Origin: Burhinus oedicnemus
Taxonomy: Eukaryota > Chordata > Aves > Charadriiformes > Burhinidae
Length of the DNA: 64,000 nt
Assembly (NCBI GenBank): GCA_008921705.1
Contig: VFFE01007604.1
Span: 860,477 to 924,476 of the forward strand
Direction: 5' to 3'
The notes beneath the pieces are model-generated. The model was not told the origin of the DNA. It ran no database searches and saw nothing but the letters and a program-made list of their open reading frames with translations. Positions 21,801 through 35,474 of this stretch are shown here, in pieces (position 1 is the first letter of the stretch; every line of letters starts with the position of its first letter). A program made the translations under genes and the position numbers.

Positions 21801-24800
21801 AGGTTTGTCCTTCAGTTCAGACTAGCTACCGCAAATGGTTCCCCCCTAAATTCAGCAGAGCTTTATCTGTCCTAAACTCCACATGGGACCGAGGATGGCA
21901 ATAGCCAAAGGTGCTAGAGGTCTTGGTTGCCAGTGCTGGTGCTCCCATAACCGCAGATGAACCAACTTTGATTTGAAAAGTTAACAATTTAGTGTGATCA
22001 GCACCTGAAATTCACACTGGGGAGCCCTGCTGCAAGCGAAGGGGTGGGAGCACGCACTGGGGAGCGGCCAAGGGGCCAGCACCGCAACAACCTTTACTTA
22101 GTTTTCCCCAACTGTTGTGAAATAGCCCTGAGGGGTCTGCAACAGGTGATGAGGGAAGGCGAGCAGAGGGTTCCCCCATGACATATGGGTCTGCCACCCC
22201 CTGGAAAATGCTTATAAAAGCCCATGTCAACAGAGCCTGCTGACACACATGTGTGCCAAGGGCACTTACGTTCAATCAGGGGCTCTCTGTAGCAGAACGG
22301 TGAAGTTGCCCTGTTTGCAGAGGCTTTTCTGCTGCCTGCCTCTGTCCAGACACTGCAGGATGAAAAGGATCCTTTTTGTTTCCGCTGCATTGCCTTTGAG
22401 GCATGAAGGAGCAAGCTCTGAAGCTGAGCTGTGCACCAGGCCTTGGGACAGGACTTCGCCTCCCCCAGACATGGAAAATGAGGCTTTTTTTTCCTCTTGT
22501 TTTCCTCCTCCTTCATTTCCACATCCCCCCCAGACATCCCCCAGCCCTTTCACCCAGCCTTGCCACCACCAGCATCTGCAGCATGAAGCCTGCAGCCACC
22601 ACCTCGGCTCTCCAGCAACCCCACCAGACTGGAAGTGCTAAGGAAGGCTGGGACTCATCATCACCAAACAGCCAGCAAGGACAGTATGAAAAAGGAAAAA
22701 AGTCTTTTTCCCCCAAATCTGAGAAATATGAGAACTGCTCCTCCAAAGGCATTGCCCTTCTGTGCTTAGCTCCAGGCATCGCCAGAGCCTTCATCTGTCC
22801 CCACAGCATGCTCCACTGTCCCAGAGCCACCCGCATAGCAGGATAGCCAAGGCCTGTCCCCCATCATCATCCTCCTCCAGCTGGGCTGTGGGTGCCTGCC
22901 TGGAACAGAGCAGGCAGGAACATCACACCTGCAAAACGTGAGGTCAAAGAGGTGCCCCAAGTCCAGCACTGACAGCTTCGCAAAACACATCTCCATGTCC
23001 TGCACGTGTCTGGGACCACCGGACCCCACCAGCTCTGGTCCTGACTCGTGTGCTCTTTAATATAGACTGAGCCAGAGGTGGGGGCAGAAATGGGGGGCTG
23101 CAGACTCTGCCCTAATATGGGGTGAAGGTCCCACAGCGCTGGCAGCTCCCTCCCAAATTTCACATCGAAGAGGCAGGAGGAATTTCACAGCAGGGATGTC
23201 TCAAAGGTCACATCCATGCATTTCCCTCTTACCTGATGGATACTCCCATTAACCCCCGCAGCCTTCATCGCTTTCCAATGATGGCAACCAGACGCAGCTT
23301 TCTGAACACTGCCATGTGGCCACCTACTACCTGCTTGCCATCATCCCTAGCAAGCACATTTACCTGGTGTTCCCAGACCCATCATCACTATCATGGGCTC
23401 GGTCTCCCGACCACACCAGAGAAATTGCCTGTTGACAGAACAGCAGGCAGGAGCGCAGGGTTTTCTGGTTCAGTTACAAAGCACGTGCTGCATTTTGATC
23501 TCCCATGAAATTAATTCACTTCAGAGCAGACTAGCTATCTGTAAATATTAGTAAGATATTTTCTTATCAGAGAAAAGTCACAGGGCTTTTCTTTTCCCCA
23601 GTAACACCTTCACAAGATTACTTTCACTATGGTTTTCATCAATTCACGATTTAAAAAAAAAAATGTTTTATCTCTAGAACCTTTCCTTAAGGTGTTTTCT
23701 TCACTAAACTCAAACCCCTACATTGCAACAATAAGCCAACCCCACCTAGGCAGCACAGCGGCAACAGCACAGCCAGCCTCAAGTGCACACGCAAGGGAAA
23801 TCAAGCAGAATAAATACCAGGGCAGTGCCAAAGTGGAGCTGCAGCATTGCAGGATGGGATCACCACGTCCCAAGGAAAGTGGTGACACCACAGTCCAGCC
23901 ATGCAGAACTTCAAAAGAGCTCGCACTGGTGAAGAAAAACTGTGCCTGGGCCATTAGGTACTCAACCCATTTACACACAAGATAAGCTGCAGCGGATACG
24001 TGCTGCTCACCATTTGTGTGCGCACAAACACCAGGTTTGCCCAAAAGCTGCGCAGACTATTAAGGCAAACTCCTAAGGGGCTGACTCAACACTTTATAAT
24101 TTCAAAGGTATGTGAAGTTGGCCAAACCTTATAGCAGGGTGTGACTGAGCTAATGCAAAGCTTTATGCTATTCCCCCACCAAATACAAGCTTAATCAGCC
24201 ATGGGGCTGACTTAATGTAAACAATGGGGAGTCTGAGGCTGCATTACATCCTCTGGACCTCGGTTCCTGACTGGGAGATGCCCACCAGAGACTGTACAGG
24301 ACCTGGCAGAGCCGTGGGCGGAAGGTCTCACTTGGCAGCCTCCACCACCGGGTCATTGCTCACCATCTGCTACGTGAGCTCCTAAGCCAGAGCCTGCTGT
24401 CAGCCTGCAGACGGACACGCAGCCACGACCTCTCCTGCGCAGCATCCCCACTGCTCCAGCAAAAACCTTCACAGCACAGCAGCATCCCTAAAGTAAAGAG
24501 ACCACGATGCCATTAGCGTCTCTGCTGTTAGACACACCAAATATCCCTTTTAAGCCCAGTTTCCTAGGGAAACCAAGCACTGATCACATTGCTGGCTGTC
24601 CCTCCTCTCCCCAGGAATGCACTAGCAAACTTTACTTAAGCCTGAACTGAGGTGGAAGCCTAAGGGGTGGTTTGGTTCCTACCAGCTTGGGTAGAAATTC
24701 AGCAGAAGAGGGGAGTCAGAGCAACACAGGCAGCCCGGGGTGGCAGCCAGCTGGCATTGCAGCACACATCCCAGCTGCCCATCAGCTGCTCCATCCTAGC

Positions 24801-27199
24801 CATAATCTGTGCCATAGCTGTCCCGAGAGGTCACGGAGGAGAAGGAGTTATCACAGTGGTGGGAAAGGGATGAGTCGAAGGAAAATGAAGCCTTGAGAAG
24901 GCATAAGCCCCACACTGCTGCTCCCGGAGCAGCTGATTTCAGGAAGCTGAGCGCTAGTACACCACATTTCCAGACTCACCCACACATTTTTGGAGCTCAC
25001 CCTGTGCTGCACGGAACAGAGCTTTTTCCAAGAAAAGCCCTTCCCAAAGCAGCTCCTCCATCTAAGCACCATCGTCTTCCTCCTCCTCCTCATTCTCCTC
25101 TTCCTCCAAGGCAGCTGCCAGCGAGGAAGGGAATACGGCAACTGCAGAAGTCACCATGAAGCTTGTCTGTGGTTGATGCTTTAGACTTAGAAATTGCAGC
25201 TGCCCCATGGCAAGGTATCAAATATGTCACACACAAGATGCCACGTTCACACCATTATCCCCATCGCAGTCCTCCCCATCACCATCTGTTTGGAACTGGG
25301 CCCCCTTGACAGGTGGATGGTGGGACGGCAAGAGGAACCGTCAGCTTTTTAGGGGATCTTGCAGCACGGGATACACCGACTTTCTCCCAAATATCCTGCT
25401 GCCTGCTCAGGAACAGTGCCACAAGGAGATTCCCACTCATGAAGCCAGGTGAAGACGTTGTCACGACAAACTGAAGATCAGCTGTTTGTTCCCCCACGCT
25501 TTTGCAGCAGCTTGATGAGCCTTGGGGGAGGTTTACAGCATGGACCACCTTGTCCCGCAGCAGGACCCACCTGGAGATGCGGCCACACGTCCTACCTTGC
25601 CTGCCCAATCCAAGCAAAGCCCCATCAGGAATATGGGCAGCTTCAGGACAGTTGTTTGAGCTCATGCAAACACACTCCTCGAGCAGCTTTTTGGTTTCTT
25701 AACCTTTAGCCTGTGGTTTGTTTGTGCTGTGCTCAAAGCGAGCCCAAAGAAGGGCAGATGTCAGCAGAAACCTGAAATAACCACATACTTCTGCACCCTC
25801 CTCATCTACTTTTTCTGGAGACCACATGGCCTCGGGACTGAAGTTTATCTGAAGTTTGGAAACCATTCCCAAAGCCCACCAGCATCATGGGGTACAATGC
25901 CACATGCTAGAGCCTGGTGACCCTGGGGAGGGGACGGAGGGTGAAGAGATGCTCCCAGTTGCAGCTGCACAAGCACCCACCTCTGCTCCTTGCACTCCAG
26001 CCTTGCTGGAGCACAGCCATCCGCCACCACCCACCCAACCACAGGCTTTGAGAGGCAAACCAGCCAGGACTGCTGGCAAGGACCTCCAGAGATCAGATTT
26101 CCAGCCTTCCTGCCACTCTTCAGCCTTTCCCAGACTTGCCACTTGGTCCTGGCAAGCTCAGAGCTGGTTCCCTTTCCATGCATACATCCCCCAGGCTCAG
26201 CATCTCTCTACAAGGTCCCTTTTAACACATCCTTTGCTCTTCTTTAGGGGTTGCCCTGCCCACTTTATCATCTTTTTTCCAAAACTAGTTCTGCTTTCTA
26301 AAAGCACACAGGAAGGAGGTTTCAGACTTTCCAATGAAACGGGCTTTTTCCTCCACCTGTGCTTCCCTAGAACTGTAATTCAAACAACTTTAATTGTACA
26401 TTATTTTCTTTCTGAATTGGCCCTAAGGATAATTTATCTTCTTTTACTGTAGCTATAGGGAGCATAATCTTATCTTTCAGCTCCAGCAATGCTGACAATT
26501 TCCTATCTTCTGATGCCTTCTGCTCTTTACTATGTGGGGGCTTTGTTATATAGTTGATTAAACCAAAATTGCTTTTTGCTGCAATTTTACTGCAATCTAA
26601 CCCAGAAATGCCCAAAGAATCATAGTCATCTTTCACAATGCTCATCTGTTCGCTGCTATAAAAGTCCTCCCTGCTCAGTCTGGAGCGTCTCTAATTCTGT
26701 ACCAGCCATAATGTTTGCCATCAATTAAACTTCCCCTATTGACACTCCTCAGAGCTTTTGTAGGCGAGATCCTGAAGATAGTCAGCAGAGTGACCATGGG
26801 CTCAGCTATCCCCCGTTGTTCGTTTTCTCCTATTGATAAAAAGTCCTTCTGCTCAGAAATTGCTTTTCTTTTTGCATTTGCATCCAGAAGCTTTTTCTCA
26901 AGCCCTCTCCACCACAGCTTCCTCAGTAGCTTTTGTTTCTCAAAGGTGGAAAAAAGTCTGAAGCCCAAACATTTTCCCCGACACACACACAGCCTAAAGC
27001 CCCCATGAGAAACACTTAATTCTCCCAATTCAGCTCATTTCCAGGCCTCAGCAATGCATGGCACTGACCAACAGAGCCCCAGCCCTGAATCCAGTTCTTG
27101 GGGGCTATATAAATACTTTTTGGCTACTCTAGGTGATTCAAGGATTTTGGCTATCCCCAGTCACCTGCGAGAAGGTTTCTGGATCTGGATAGTCCATCA
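21801..27199. other. Intergenic stretch with one unexplained ORF pair
   Basis: No exons of known genes, RNA genes or recognised transposons, apart from the unassigned minus-strand frames at 26367–27028 listed separately. The other frames in the stretch lack domains. Confidence 0.55.
26367..27028 (-). other. Unassigned pair of minus-strand reading frames
   Basis: Two consecutive open frames on the minus strand: 27028–26675 (117 codons, with KQKLLRKLWWRGLEKKLLDA and SEQKDFLSIGENE) and 26645–26367 (92 codons, with MSIVKDDYDSLGISGLD and ALLELKDKIMLPIA). The second frame stays open upstream of its ATG (REDFYSSEQ) almost to the end of the first, in a different frame. One frameshift or a short intron would join them. 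The residue mix is Lys/Glu/Leu-rich and protein-like, unlike most neighbouring chance frames. I do not recognise the family. It may be a decayed retroelement or retrocopy, or chance in a purine-rich strand. Confidence 0.25.
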
Positions 27200-27770
27200 A
27201 AAGCAGTGTGGCCAGCAGGTTAAGGGAGGGGATTCTGCCCCTCTACGCCACTCTGGGAAGACCCCACCTGGAGTACTTCGTCCAGCTCTGGGGCCCCCAA
27301 CATCAGAAGGACATGGACCTGTTGGAGTGAGTCCAGAGGAAGGCCACAAAGATGATCCGAGGGCTGAAGCACCTCTGCTGTGAGGACAGGCTGAGAGAGT
27401 TGGGGTTGTTCAGCCTGGAGAAGAGAAGGCTCCAGGGAGACCTTAGAGCCCCTTCCAGTCCCTAAAGGGGCTCCAGGAAAGCTGGGGAGGGACTCTTGAT
27501 CCGGGAGTGGAGCCATAGGATGAGGGGGAACAGTTTTAAACTGAAAGAGGGGAGATTCAGATTACATATTAGGAAGAAATTATTTACTCTGAGGGTGGTG
27601 AGACACAGGAACAGGGAAGTCGTGGATGCCCCATCCCTGGGGGTGTTCAAGGCCAGGCTGGATGGGGCTTTGAGCAACCTGGTCTAATAGGCGGTATCCC
27701 TGCCCATAGCAGGGGGGGTGGAACTAGATGATCTTTAAGTTCCCTTCCAACTTTAAGCATTCTAGGATCA
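27200..27770 (+). mobile_element. CR1 LINE fragment, 3' portion
   Basis: Plus-oriented, 5'-truncated CR1. It begins at AGTGTGGCCAGCAGG and includes the ORF2 C-terminal blocks (CTGGGGCCCCCAACATCAG, GAGAGAGTTGGGGTTGTTCA) with internal stops. It ends in a diverged tail (AGCATTCTAGGATCA). Confidence 0.95.
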
Positions 27771-29781
27771 TACCTGAGTTTCTGGAAGGTTTTCAGCTGC
27801 CCCATGCTCCATCCCTCCTCTTCCAGCTCTGAAGGAGAGGCAGCCAAATGCATCATGAAGATGGCCCTTTTCGTTGCCCTAATGACACCTTGGAGTCTCA
27901 CTGGGTGAGCCCATGCTTGCCATGATGGGGAGCCCCAAACTCCCACCTCTAGGGGAAAGGGCACAATGGACCTCTTTGCAGCTATGTTGGAGGACACAGC
28001 TTGCAGACCAAGAGACAGACCTGGCATTGCCCCAGGACAGGATGCTAGGAAGACCCTACCTGGTAGGAGGGGACATGCAAGCCATTTCAGCCACCAGCAC
28101 ATTCCTCCTCATTGTCCAGGCAAAAAGTCAAGTCCAAGGAAGAGCTCCTGTTTCAGACATGAGGGTTGAGGCTACTGACAGCCCCCCAGACCCCACACCA
28201 AGGGGTGCCCGTGCAGAAGAAACACTGGCCTTTGAATGACAACAGACCCACTGCCTTTCCCAAGTGTCAGTGAGGAACAGGAGTAGGACTGAACCAAGAA
28301 ACAAAGGTGACCACAGTACAGGCAGGGACCTCACCAACAGGGAGCATCCTGCAGGACCCAAGCTACCCCAGGGAAGATGCCTGCATCAGGGATCCATCCA
28401 GGAGCAGCAAGACAGAATTAAAAGCCCACCCCAGAAAGGCCAGCCTGGGAGCCCAAGCTAGGACAGACTCATCCACACTCCAGCTCAGACCAAGAACAAC
28501 TACCTGGCTCTGAGCTTTTATGGAGCAATGGGCAGAGGGTGTGTAGGTGGGGGTCCCAGCTGAAGCTGCTCAAGGCCATTAAAGCTTCTTACTGCCCACA
28601 TAACTGGACCAAATTCTTTCTCGTGACTGGCATTTATCTTAGGTGTTGTACTCCCAAGGGAGAAGGGAGCCTTAGGTTTCATCAAATCACTTTTATTAAA
28701 CTATTGCATCATTGGCTAAAATAAATGCGCCCCAGGCCAGCACAGACAGCCCCATCTCAGAAAGCCTGACCAGAGAAAGCCAAGAAAACCATTAAGGCCA
28801 GAAAAACTCACATGTCTAATCTGACCTGTATCATACAGGATTAGGAAAATAGGTTGGAGTTAATTGTATCACTTACCATATGGTAAAGGACAGCTAACAC
28901 CTTTAATTTTCATTTAGCTGGTAAAGGCTGACCTGTAGGGGATGCTGAAAATAAATGTCATGTACGATGTGATAACCAGCACACACAATGTGTGCGGTCC
29001 CCGACTGGCCATCATCATGAGAAATCTGTGCTGCCACAGGCTCTTGTTTGTCAGCTCCATAACAAATTGCTTGCCAGGCTGTTCCCTCTGTTGTCCCCCC
29101 AGTGATCCAAGCCTGATCATCTTCGTTTCATTGTAATCATTGGCATTTAGTCAAATGTATCGGCATTTCTGCCTGGTTGGCTGCGCGTGGCTGGGACCCA
29201 GGGGGAGGCAGCGAGAGGACTGCGGTCAATGTGAAGCCATGATAGCACAGCTGTCATTGATGTTTGGGGCACTGGGCTGCCTCCAGCCCCCTGGAAGCAG
29301 GCTTGAGCATCCCCGCAGTGACACCCATATGTGGGTGCTCCTCTTGGAAGAGATGCATGTCATGGGAGAGCTGGGACCGAGAACCATGAGCTCAGTAGGG
29401 AAGAGTAGAGAGCCAGGGTGGCATGGCCAAATACAGCCCTGACAAGGAGGTCACTGAGCTGTCCTTTGATGCAAAAACCAGTATGCAGCGCTTCGGGTAT
29501 GGCACAAGCTCTTCTACCTCTTGAGCAACCTATGATACGACTGTAGGCTGGGTGACAAGTCCTGGGGGCACTAACAGCCCACCTGGGACTCCCACCCACA
29601 CCTGCCCATGGGCTTGGGAGCCCATTTAAGCTCAGCTCAGGGCCCTCAGTCCTTGTTTGAGCTGTGCCCCTGGGATGCTGGTCTCTAGTTTGGCCCCCAG
29701 CTACAGTTGTACCTAATTATGGGCCCTGTTGATCTGACTCTTGATCCAGACTGATTTCCTAGCTTGAACTCAGGTCTGTTT
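27771..29781. other. Intergenic stretch, no gene recognised
   Basis: Non-repetitive DNA between two CR1 pieces. No exon, RNA gene or regulatory motif was recognised. Confidence 0.55.
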
Positions 29782-29898
29782 TCATAGAATGGTTTAGGTT
29801 GGAAGGGACCTTAAAGATCACCTAGTTCTAACCCCCCTGCAATGGGCAAGCATGCCTCCCACTAGACCTGGTTGCTCAAAGCCTCATCCACCTTGGAC
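29782..29898 (-). mobile_element. Short CR1 3' end fragment
   Basis: A minus-oriented CR1 tail: TCATAGAATGGTTTAGGTTG, then AAGGGACCTTAAAGATCACC, then CCCACTAGACCTGGTTGCTC. About 115 bp remain. The upstream part of the element is missing or too diverged to see. Confidence 0.92.
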
Positions 29899-32800
29899 AA
29901 AGCCCTGTCACCTTTGACCTGCCTGGGGATCACCTGGTTGTGTCTGACCCTGGTTTCCCTCACCAGGATTGATCCTGACCTGTGGATTGATTTCTCAGCT
30001 TGATCTCAAGCCCACCTTATTGCTGTGAACACACCTGATGATTGGGTCTCTTGGCTGACCCTAGCTGCCTCCTCCTCTCTTCTCTTCAGGTACCTTGGGG
30101 CTGGTCCTTCCCTGCCAGCCATGGTGTCCTCCTTGCTTCCCCACCCCTTCATGCTCTCTGGTACAACCCCCCTGCTTGCTGTAGGCACCCCTTGAACAAA
30201 GCCAGGCCTAATCCTCAGGCTAACAAAATGTGATGGGAATAGCCTGAGTGATGAAGTGCTCCAGGCCACCCCACACAGGACACAGAGATGTCCCTGCATG
30301 CAATCAAAAGGTCCCATTTCCCAGCTCTTCTACCTCTTCAAGGAGGTGAAGCTAAACCCTCGCTGCAGACATCGCCCAGCCTGGCTTGTGCTCACCCTGA
30401 GCAAGCCCTGCGCTAATCCATGGGTGCCACCTGCCGTCTACTTCTGACGGCATCATACACAACATCATCTTTGCATCACACAAATCACTCCAGATGTTCT
30501 GATTTCCCCTTGTGCCTTCTTGGAGGGCTCTCGCTGGGACCCACAGCCTGCAAGAGCAACTTGGGGTGGCAGCATGGCTGTCCCTGTGAATCCTGCCTGT
30601 GGCTGGATGGGGCTGCTCCCACTGACAGCAGAAGGATAATGTGATCCCTTTCCTCGGGGTAATGAGGTCAGGGAATAGCTCTTGTGTATCTGTAACAGGA
30701 AACTAAGCTGTTGGACCTGGTTCCCTAAAAAATTGGGTGGAGAAGAACATTACTGCATGGCTGAGCTGGACAAAAAATTTTCAGCGGAGAAAAATAACTT
30801 TGGGGTTGGGTCAGAGAGAGCAAAAAAGCATTTTCCTTTCTTTTTGTCCTTCTTGTTCCTTTTCTGCAGAAAATAAGGTTAGACAAACTTCAGATTTTTG
30901 TCATAACAAAGATGAAATCAAATATGGTGGTATTTCTCATTGGACTCTTTGTTTACATTGCAAATCATTCTGACCAAAATGACCCTTTCTGTCACAATGT
31001 TTGTTTTGTGTGAAAAGACATTTCTTCTCAGAAAAAAAACCCCAAACAAAACAGTTAAAACATTTTGACCAGTTCTGACAGGAACATTTGAACATGTAGG
31101 AGGATGGGAGATCGCTTGAAATAACCAAACTGCCATCATCCAGTGGGGCTGAGATGCGTAAAGCCAGCTTCCTGCAAAATAAGAAAGCACATCTATATTG
31201 TCTTCTCATTACTACCCTGGGGTCTTCTTTTTTTTTTTTCAGAAAGCCCATTTCTCTGCGATTTTAGAAGCTTTTCTTTTGCCTCTCATTCCTCAGAGCA
31301 TTACTTTTTCAGTCCAATCTTCCTCTGACTATTTAGGATGAAAGCTTGTAAGGAGTCCTCCTGTGCAGCACACCCCTGTCTGTGAGAAGAGCCAGAGAAC
31401 CTTTCTGGTGACTCACTGGGATGGGTGTCACCTCCCTCTGGTGGCTCCATTCTGTTATCTGATTAGGTTAACGGTGTTCCTCGCCTGCCATTGTACCTTT
31501 GGGGAGATTAATATACATTAATCAGATGTATAACCCAAAGGCCAGGGCTGCCTCTTGGGATGCTTGACCTCCAGCAGTACCGCTCGCTGCAGAGCTGCAG
31601 ACCTCTGCCACGCTGTAAGGCAGGTAATGACTGCTGAGGGCCAGAAGCAGGAGTTTGAGTCTGGCTGGCCTTATAGAATGTATATACGTGCACACACATA
31701 TTGCATTGTGTTTGCTCATTCATCTCTCCCCTGCGCACACAAAACAAACACAGAGCGTTATCTTGATCATGTAGTTAACAACGCAGTCTCACAGCGCCGA
31801 GGCATTCTGGTTTGCAAGTACGCCGTGTGCATGTGTCTGTCTACAAGCTGATTTGAGCCTGTTGGATATGGATCTGTGTTTTCCATCGTGTGTCGCCCTC
31901 AAAGTATTAACCGATGTTATTCAGGGTTTCTCAGCCCTGAGAACAGCTGCAGTAGCTGAGTTTCACTGCTAGACGTCAGAGAGCGTTTCATGCTCTACCC
32001 TACATTTTCAACTTGCCAATAACAGATTCAAAAGAAGGTGACTGCAAGTAAAACTTCTAGAGGCAAAGCTTTCTTCAAGTGCCAAAGCGTATCAATAAAT
32101 ACATCGAAATAACAGGGAACTCTTAAACACTTCCAGTTCCAAGAAGACAGGCTCAGAGATTATACAGAAAAAAAAAGAACAAAGATGATGCCTCTTTGCT
32201 GTTCTGCGATGCAAGAAGAATTGAAACTCTTTCCTGAATTTGCTGCTGCTGTTGGTCTTTTTTTCATTTCTCTTTGCTTGTTCCAAATCTAAGATTTTCT
32301 GTCCTGCTTCTGCTGAAATCCCAGTGAATAATCAAAATTGAGACATCCCAGGTGAAAAGAAGTCAGGTCTTGATTGAAGGGAAAATGCAGGGATTTTGAG
32401 TTACTGTATTTGGAAACTTTGACACATCTGAGTTCCCGCTGCCACTCACGAGGTCAGGAATCACCATACCCGCACAAGCACCCTACACAAGACTCAATCT
32501 GCCTTTGTAAGAAACCTCTTTCCTCACTACCAAACCACTATGTTGACTCCGGTGCTGGTGAATCCTATTTTTCTCCACAACTCCACTGTAAGAGCAACCT
32601 GTTGTAAGATGATATACTCCTGCATGGTAGAATAGGTTTTTACTCTATACTAGCCATGGCCAGATATGTGAGTATGGCAGGAACAGATCCTGCTATATAT
32701 ATTAGGGATCTGCAGGAACCTTGTTTATGTCCCCCAGAAGACTCTTGAAGGCAACAGCAAGCTTCAGATCAGGTCTGTCAGCACAGTCCTCTTCTGGCCA

Positions 32801-35026
32801 CGGCGATCTTCTGCTTTTCTTGTGTTCTATGTTGACACCACCTCTGCATCAACCACAAACCCACAGGCTAGCTCAGTCTGTGTGGCACCTTCGTTAACCA
32901 CTCTGGGTAACCATCTCCGATAAGAGCCTTCGAGGGAAACCTCGGCAGCCATGGCTCTGGCTCTGGCAGGGCAAAGCTCCCAGTGAGCGGGCGCATCAGG
33001 GTGGAACCAGCGGTAAGCAGGGCAGCGTGTCCCGGGGTTGTCCCCAGGACAGAGCCAGAGGAATGCGAATGTGACGGGCGAGTTATGCAATCGTGGGGAG
33101 AAGACCTAGCAAAACAACAGTGTGCTGAGCTCGTTACAGAGGAATACGAAAAAAAAAAAAGCCTTCTGCTAACTTCGGCCCAGGCCTCTGGCAGGATGAG
33201 TCACTGTGAGCTGCCATGGTTACGAAACAAGTATTACTGTGCGGATACAAACCATGCTCAGAGGCAAGCACATCACTAACTAGTTCCAAACTTGGAAAAC
33301 AGTCGAGTGTAGGTAAGGCCTAATACTGAGTGGGTGTTTGCAAAAAGGAGAGTTACAGCAAATCCTCTGGAGCTAATGTTCAGCAAGCAAACCAGCATGC
33401 AAACAGCAGAAAGAAGGACACCGCCGCATGAAACATTGATTTCTGGGTCTTTTTGCCTATTCCTTCTGGTTTGCAAGTGCTACTGTCAGAACTGTTCCAC
33501 AGACAGGGGAAAAAGAGGATGTTTCTGCACCATGGCAAGAAAACAAATAGTAGTGTCACAGATGATTCAGCTGGCATGAAGAGTGAGTCATGGAAATGCA
33601 CCATGGAAATTCTCCAGCACAGGATGCATGTCACAGTGGAATATCTGATGCACATCAAATCTAGTACCACAGCATCCTTGGAGAGCTAGGGGCAGCCAGG
33701 ATTACATACAGCACTAGCACATGCCCAAATGTTTCTCACGTGTGACCTCAGCCCTGTGAAGCTGCAGTCGTTAAGCCCACAATGATGATCGTCATCAAAG
33801 TCCTCGAAGTGCTCCAGCAGCGATTTCACTGGCTTCAAGCGAGCAGTAGCAGGGTTTTCATGAAAAAGATGTGGCAGATTCTCCTTTTCACTCTTTGAGT
33901 CACACCAACAATAAAAGGACTCAGAGTCTGTCTGCTCACCATCAGCTGAGAATAACCAGGCCAGGGTAAAGGATGAGGGATGCAAGGTCAAGTGGCTGCT
34001 TTGAGGGAAGAGGGGGAGCAAGGGCATGAGCTGTGCAGCTGCTGCAGGCTGCGCCCTGGTCAAACAAGGTCTCACTGCTGCGGTAGAGTGGTGTGAGGAA
34101 TTACGACTGGTTTGGAGGTTACCACTGTGAGGCAAGCAGGCGCTGCACCCACTCCCCCAGTCCATCGCATTGTGCATTCACCGATGCCTGCAGAAGACTG
34201 GAAACAGAGGACTTGGCAGAAAGCTGATAAGCTGGTTTTGAGGGATTTTCTGTTTTTTGTTTTTTGTTTTTTGTTTTTTTTCAGCATCCTTCTCTGCTGG
34301 TCTGTCCCACGGTGTCCTGCAACTCTTGTATTGCCACACTTCGGGGGTATGTTAGAACAACGAGCTCACATTCAGCAGCAGCTTCCAGCCATCTGCATCA
34401 TCCTATGAGGGAGAGCGGCTGGAAATCTGGCTTAAATATCTACATCAGGCTTACCATCAGCTGGGGTCACCAGCACAGTACAAAGCAACCAGAGTGTAAG
34501 GAGTATGCCTGATCTGATAGCTGTGTTTTAGTCAGGGAAATAAAGAGAAAACCTGCCCAAAGCTCATCAGTGGCCATTTTTCAGGACATTTGGCAGGTCC
34601 ATTGAACTGGGAGTGAGCTTTTGTGGTTTTTGCCCCCAACTCCAGCACTAACCTGGGGCAAACACCTTTGCTTCCTGTGGCCTTTGTTTCCTACTCATGC
34701 AAAAAGGACAGCACCCTTGAAAAAACACATTAGCTATCTTATTTTTTTATATAAACAAGTAAATAAATGGTGTTTAAAATAATTCCAGTCTTTCGTGGGT
34801 GTACGGGCCTAAACCTGAGTACTTTGGGATGGATGTTGCACTCCTCCAACACCCTCCAGCCCCTGCAGCATGGCATGTAAAACTCTTGTTACCCTTGTGA
34901 CTAAGACTGGAGCCAACCTACCAGCTCTTGGCCTGCCTTCCTCCCTATCTGCCGGTATTTTAAGCCCACGGGGAACAAAACCAAGGAGGTGTGTGGCGTT
35001 TTGCAGACTGCAGCTCTCTGCGCAGC
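29899..35026. other. Intergenic stretch upstream of NPTN
   Basis: No gene recognised. It contains a T6G microsatellite at about 34251–34281. GC content falls from about 30.7 kb onwards, except for the NPTN promoter itself. Confidence 0.55.
34251..34281. repeat. (TTTTTTG)n simple repeat
   Basis: Three TTTTTTG units followed by a T8 run on the plus strand. It is an ordinary microsatellite. Confidence 0.9.
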
Positions 35027-35227
35027 AGGAGGGACCACCATCCCGCCCGCAGGGCCCCCGAAGGGACCAGAGCCTCAGGAGGGACCCCCATCCCGCTCAC
35101 AGAACCCCTGAGGGGACCAGAGCCTCAGGAGAGACCCCCATCCCGCCCACAGGAGCCCTGAGGGGACCAGAGCCTCAGGAGGGACCCTCATCCCGCCTGC
35201 AGGGCCCATGAGGGACACCACAGCCTC
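35027..35227. repeat. 50-bp tandem repeat, 4 copies, upstream of NPTN promoter
   Basis: Four successive units of about 50 bp, each AGGAGGGACC, CCCATCCCGC, then CC(C/T)GAGGGGACCAGAGCCTC, with a few substitutions per copy. The array ends about 110 bp before the NPTN promoter motifs. Confidence 0.95.
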
Positions 35228-35464
35228 AGGCAACACCCTCAGCGCTGGTGCGAGGCCCAGGCAGCCCACCGCTGGCCCGGGATCTCGGAGCCTCAGGGGT
35301 AGCTGCCGGGCTGGGGGAAACAACGGCTACAACATGGCGGCTGGTGGGAAGGCGGAGGAGGGCGGTCAGCGCGACACGTGACATCCCCCCCGCCTCACAC
35401 CCGGCCCCGCGCGGTGCCGCCCCCTTCCTTCCTTCCCTCCCTCCCTCCGTCCGCCCCCGTCAAA

Positions 35465-35474
35465 TCTCGCGAGA
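35465..35474. promoter_or_regulatory. NPTN: TCTCGCGAGA core-promoter element
   Basis: A perfect 10 bp palindrome TCTCGCGAGA. This is a known vertebrate promoter element in TATA-less CpG-island genes, reported to bind ZBTB33 (Kaiso) when methylated or other CGCG binders. It lies about 100 bp before the gap in the presumed first exon. Confidence 0.8.
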
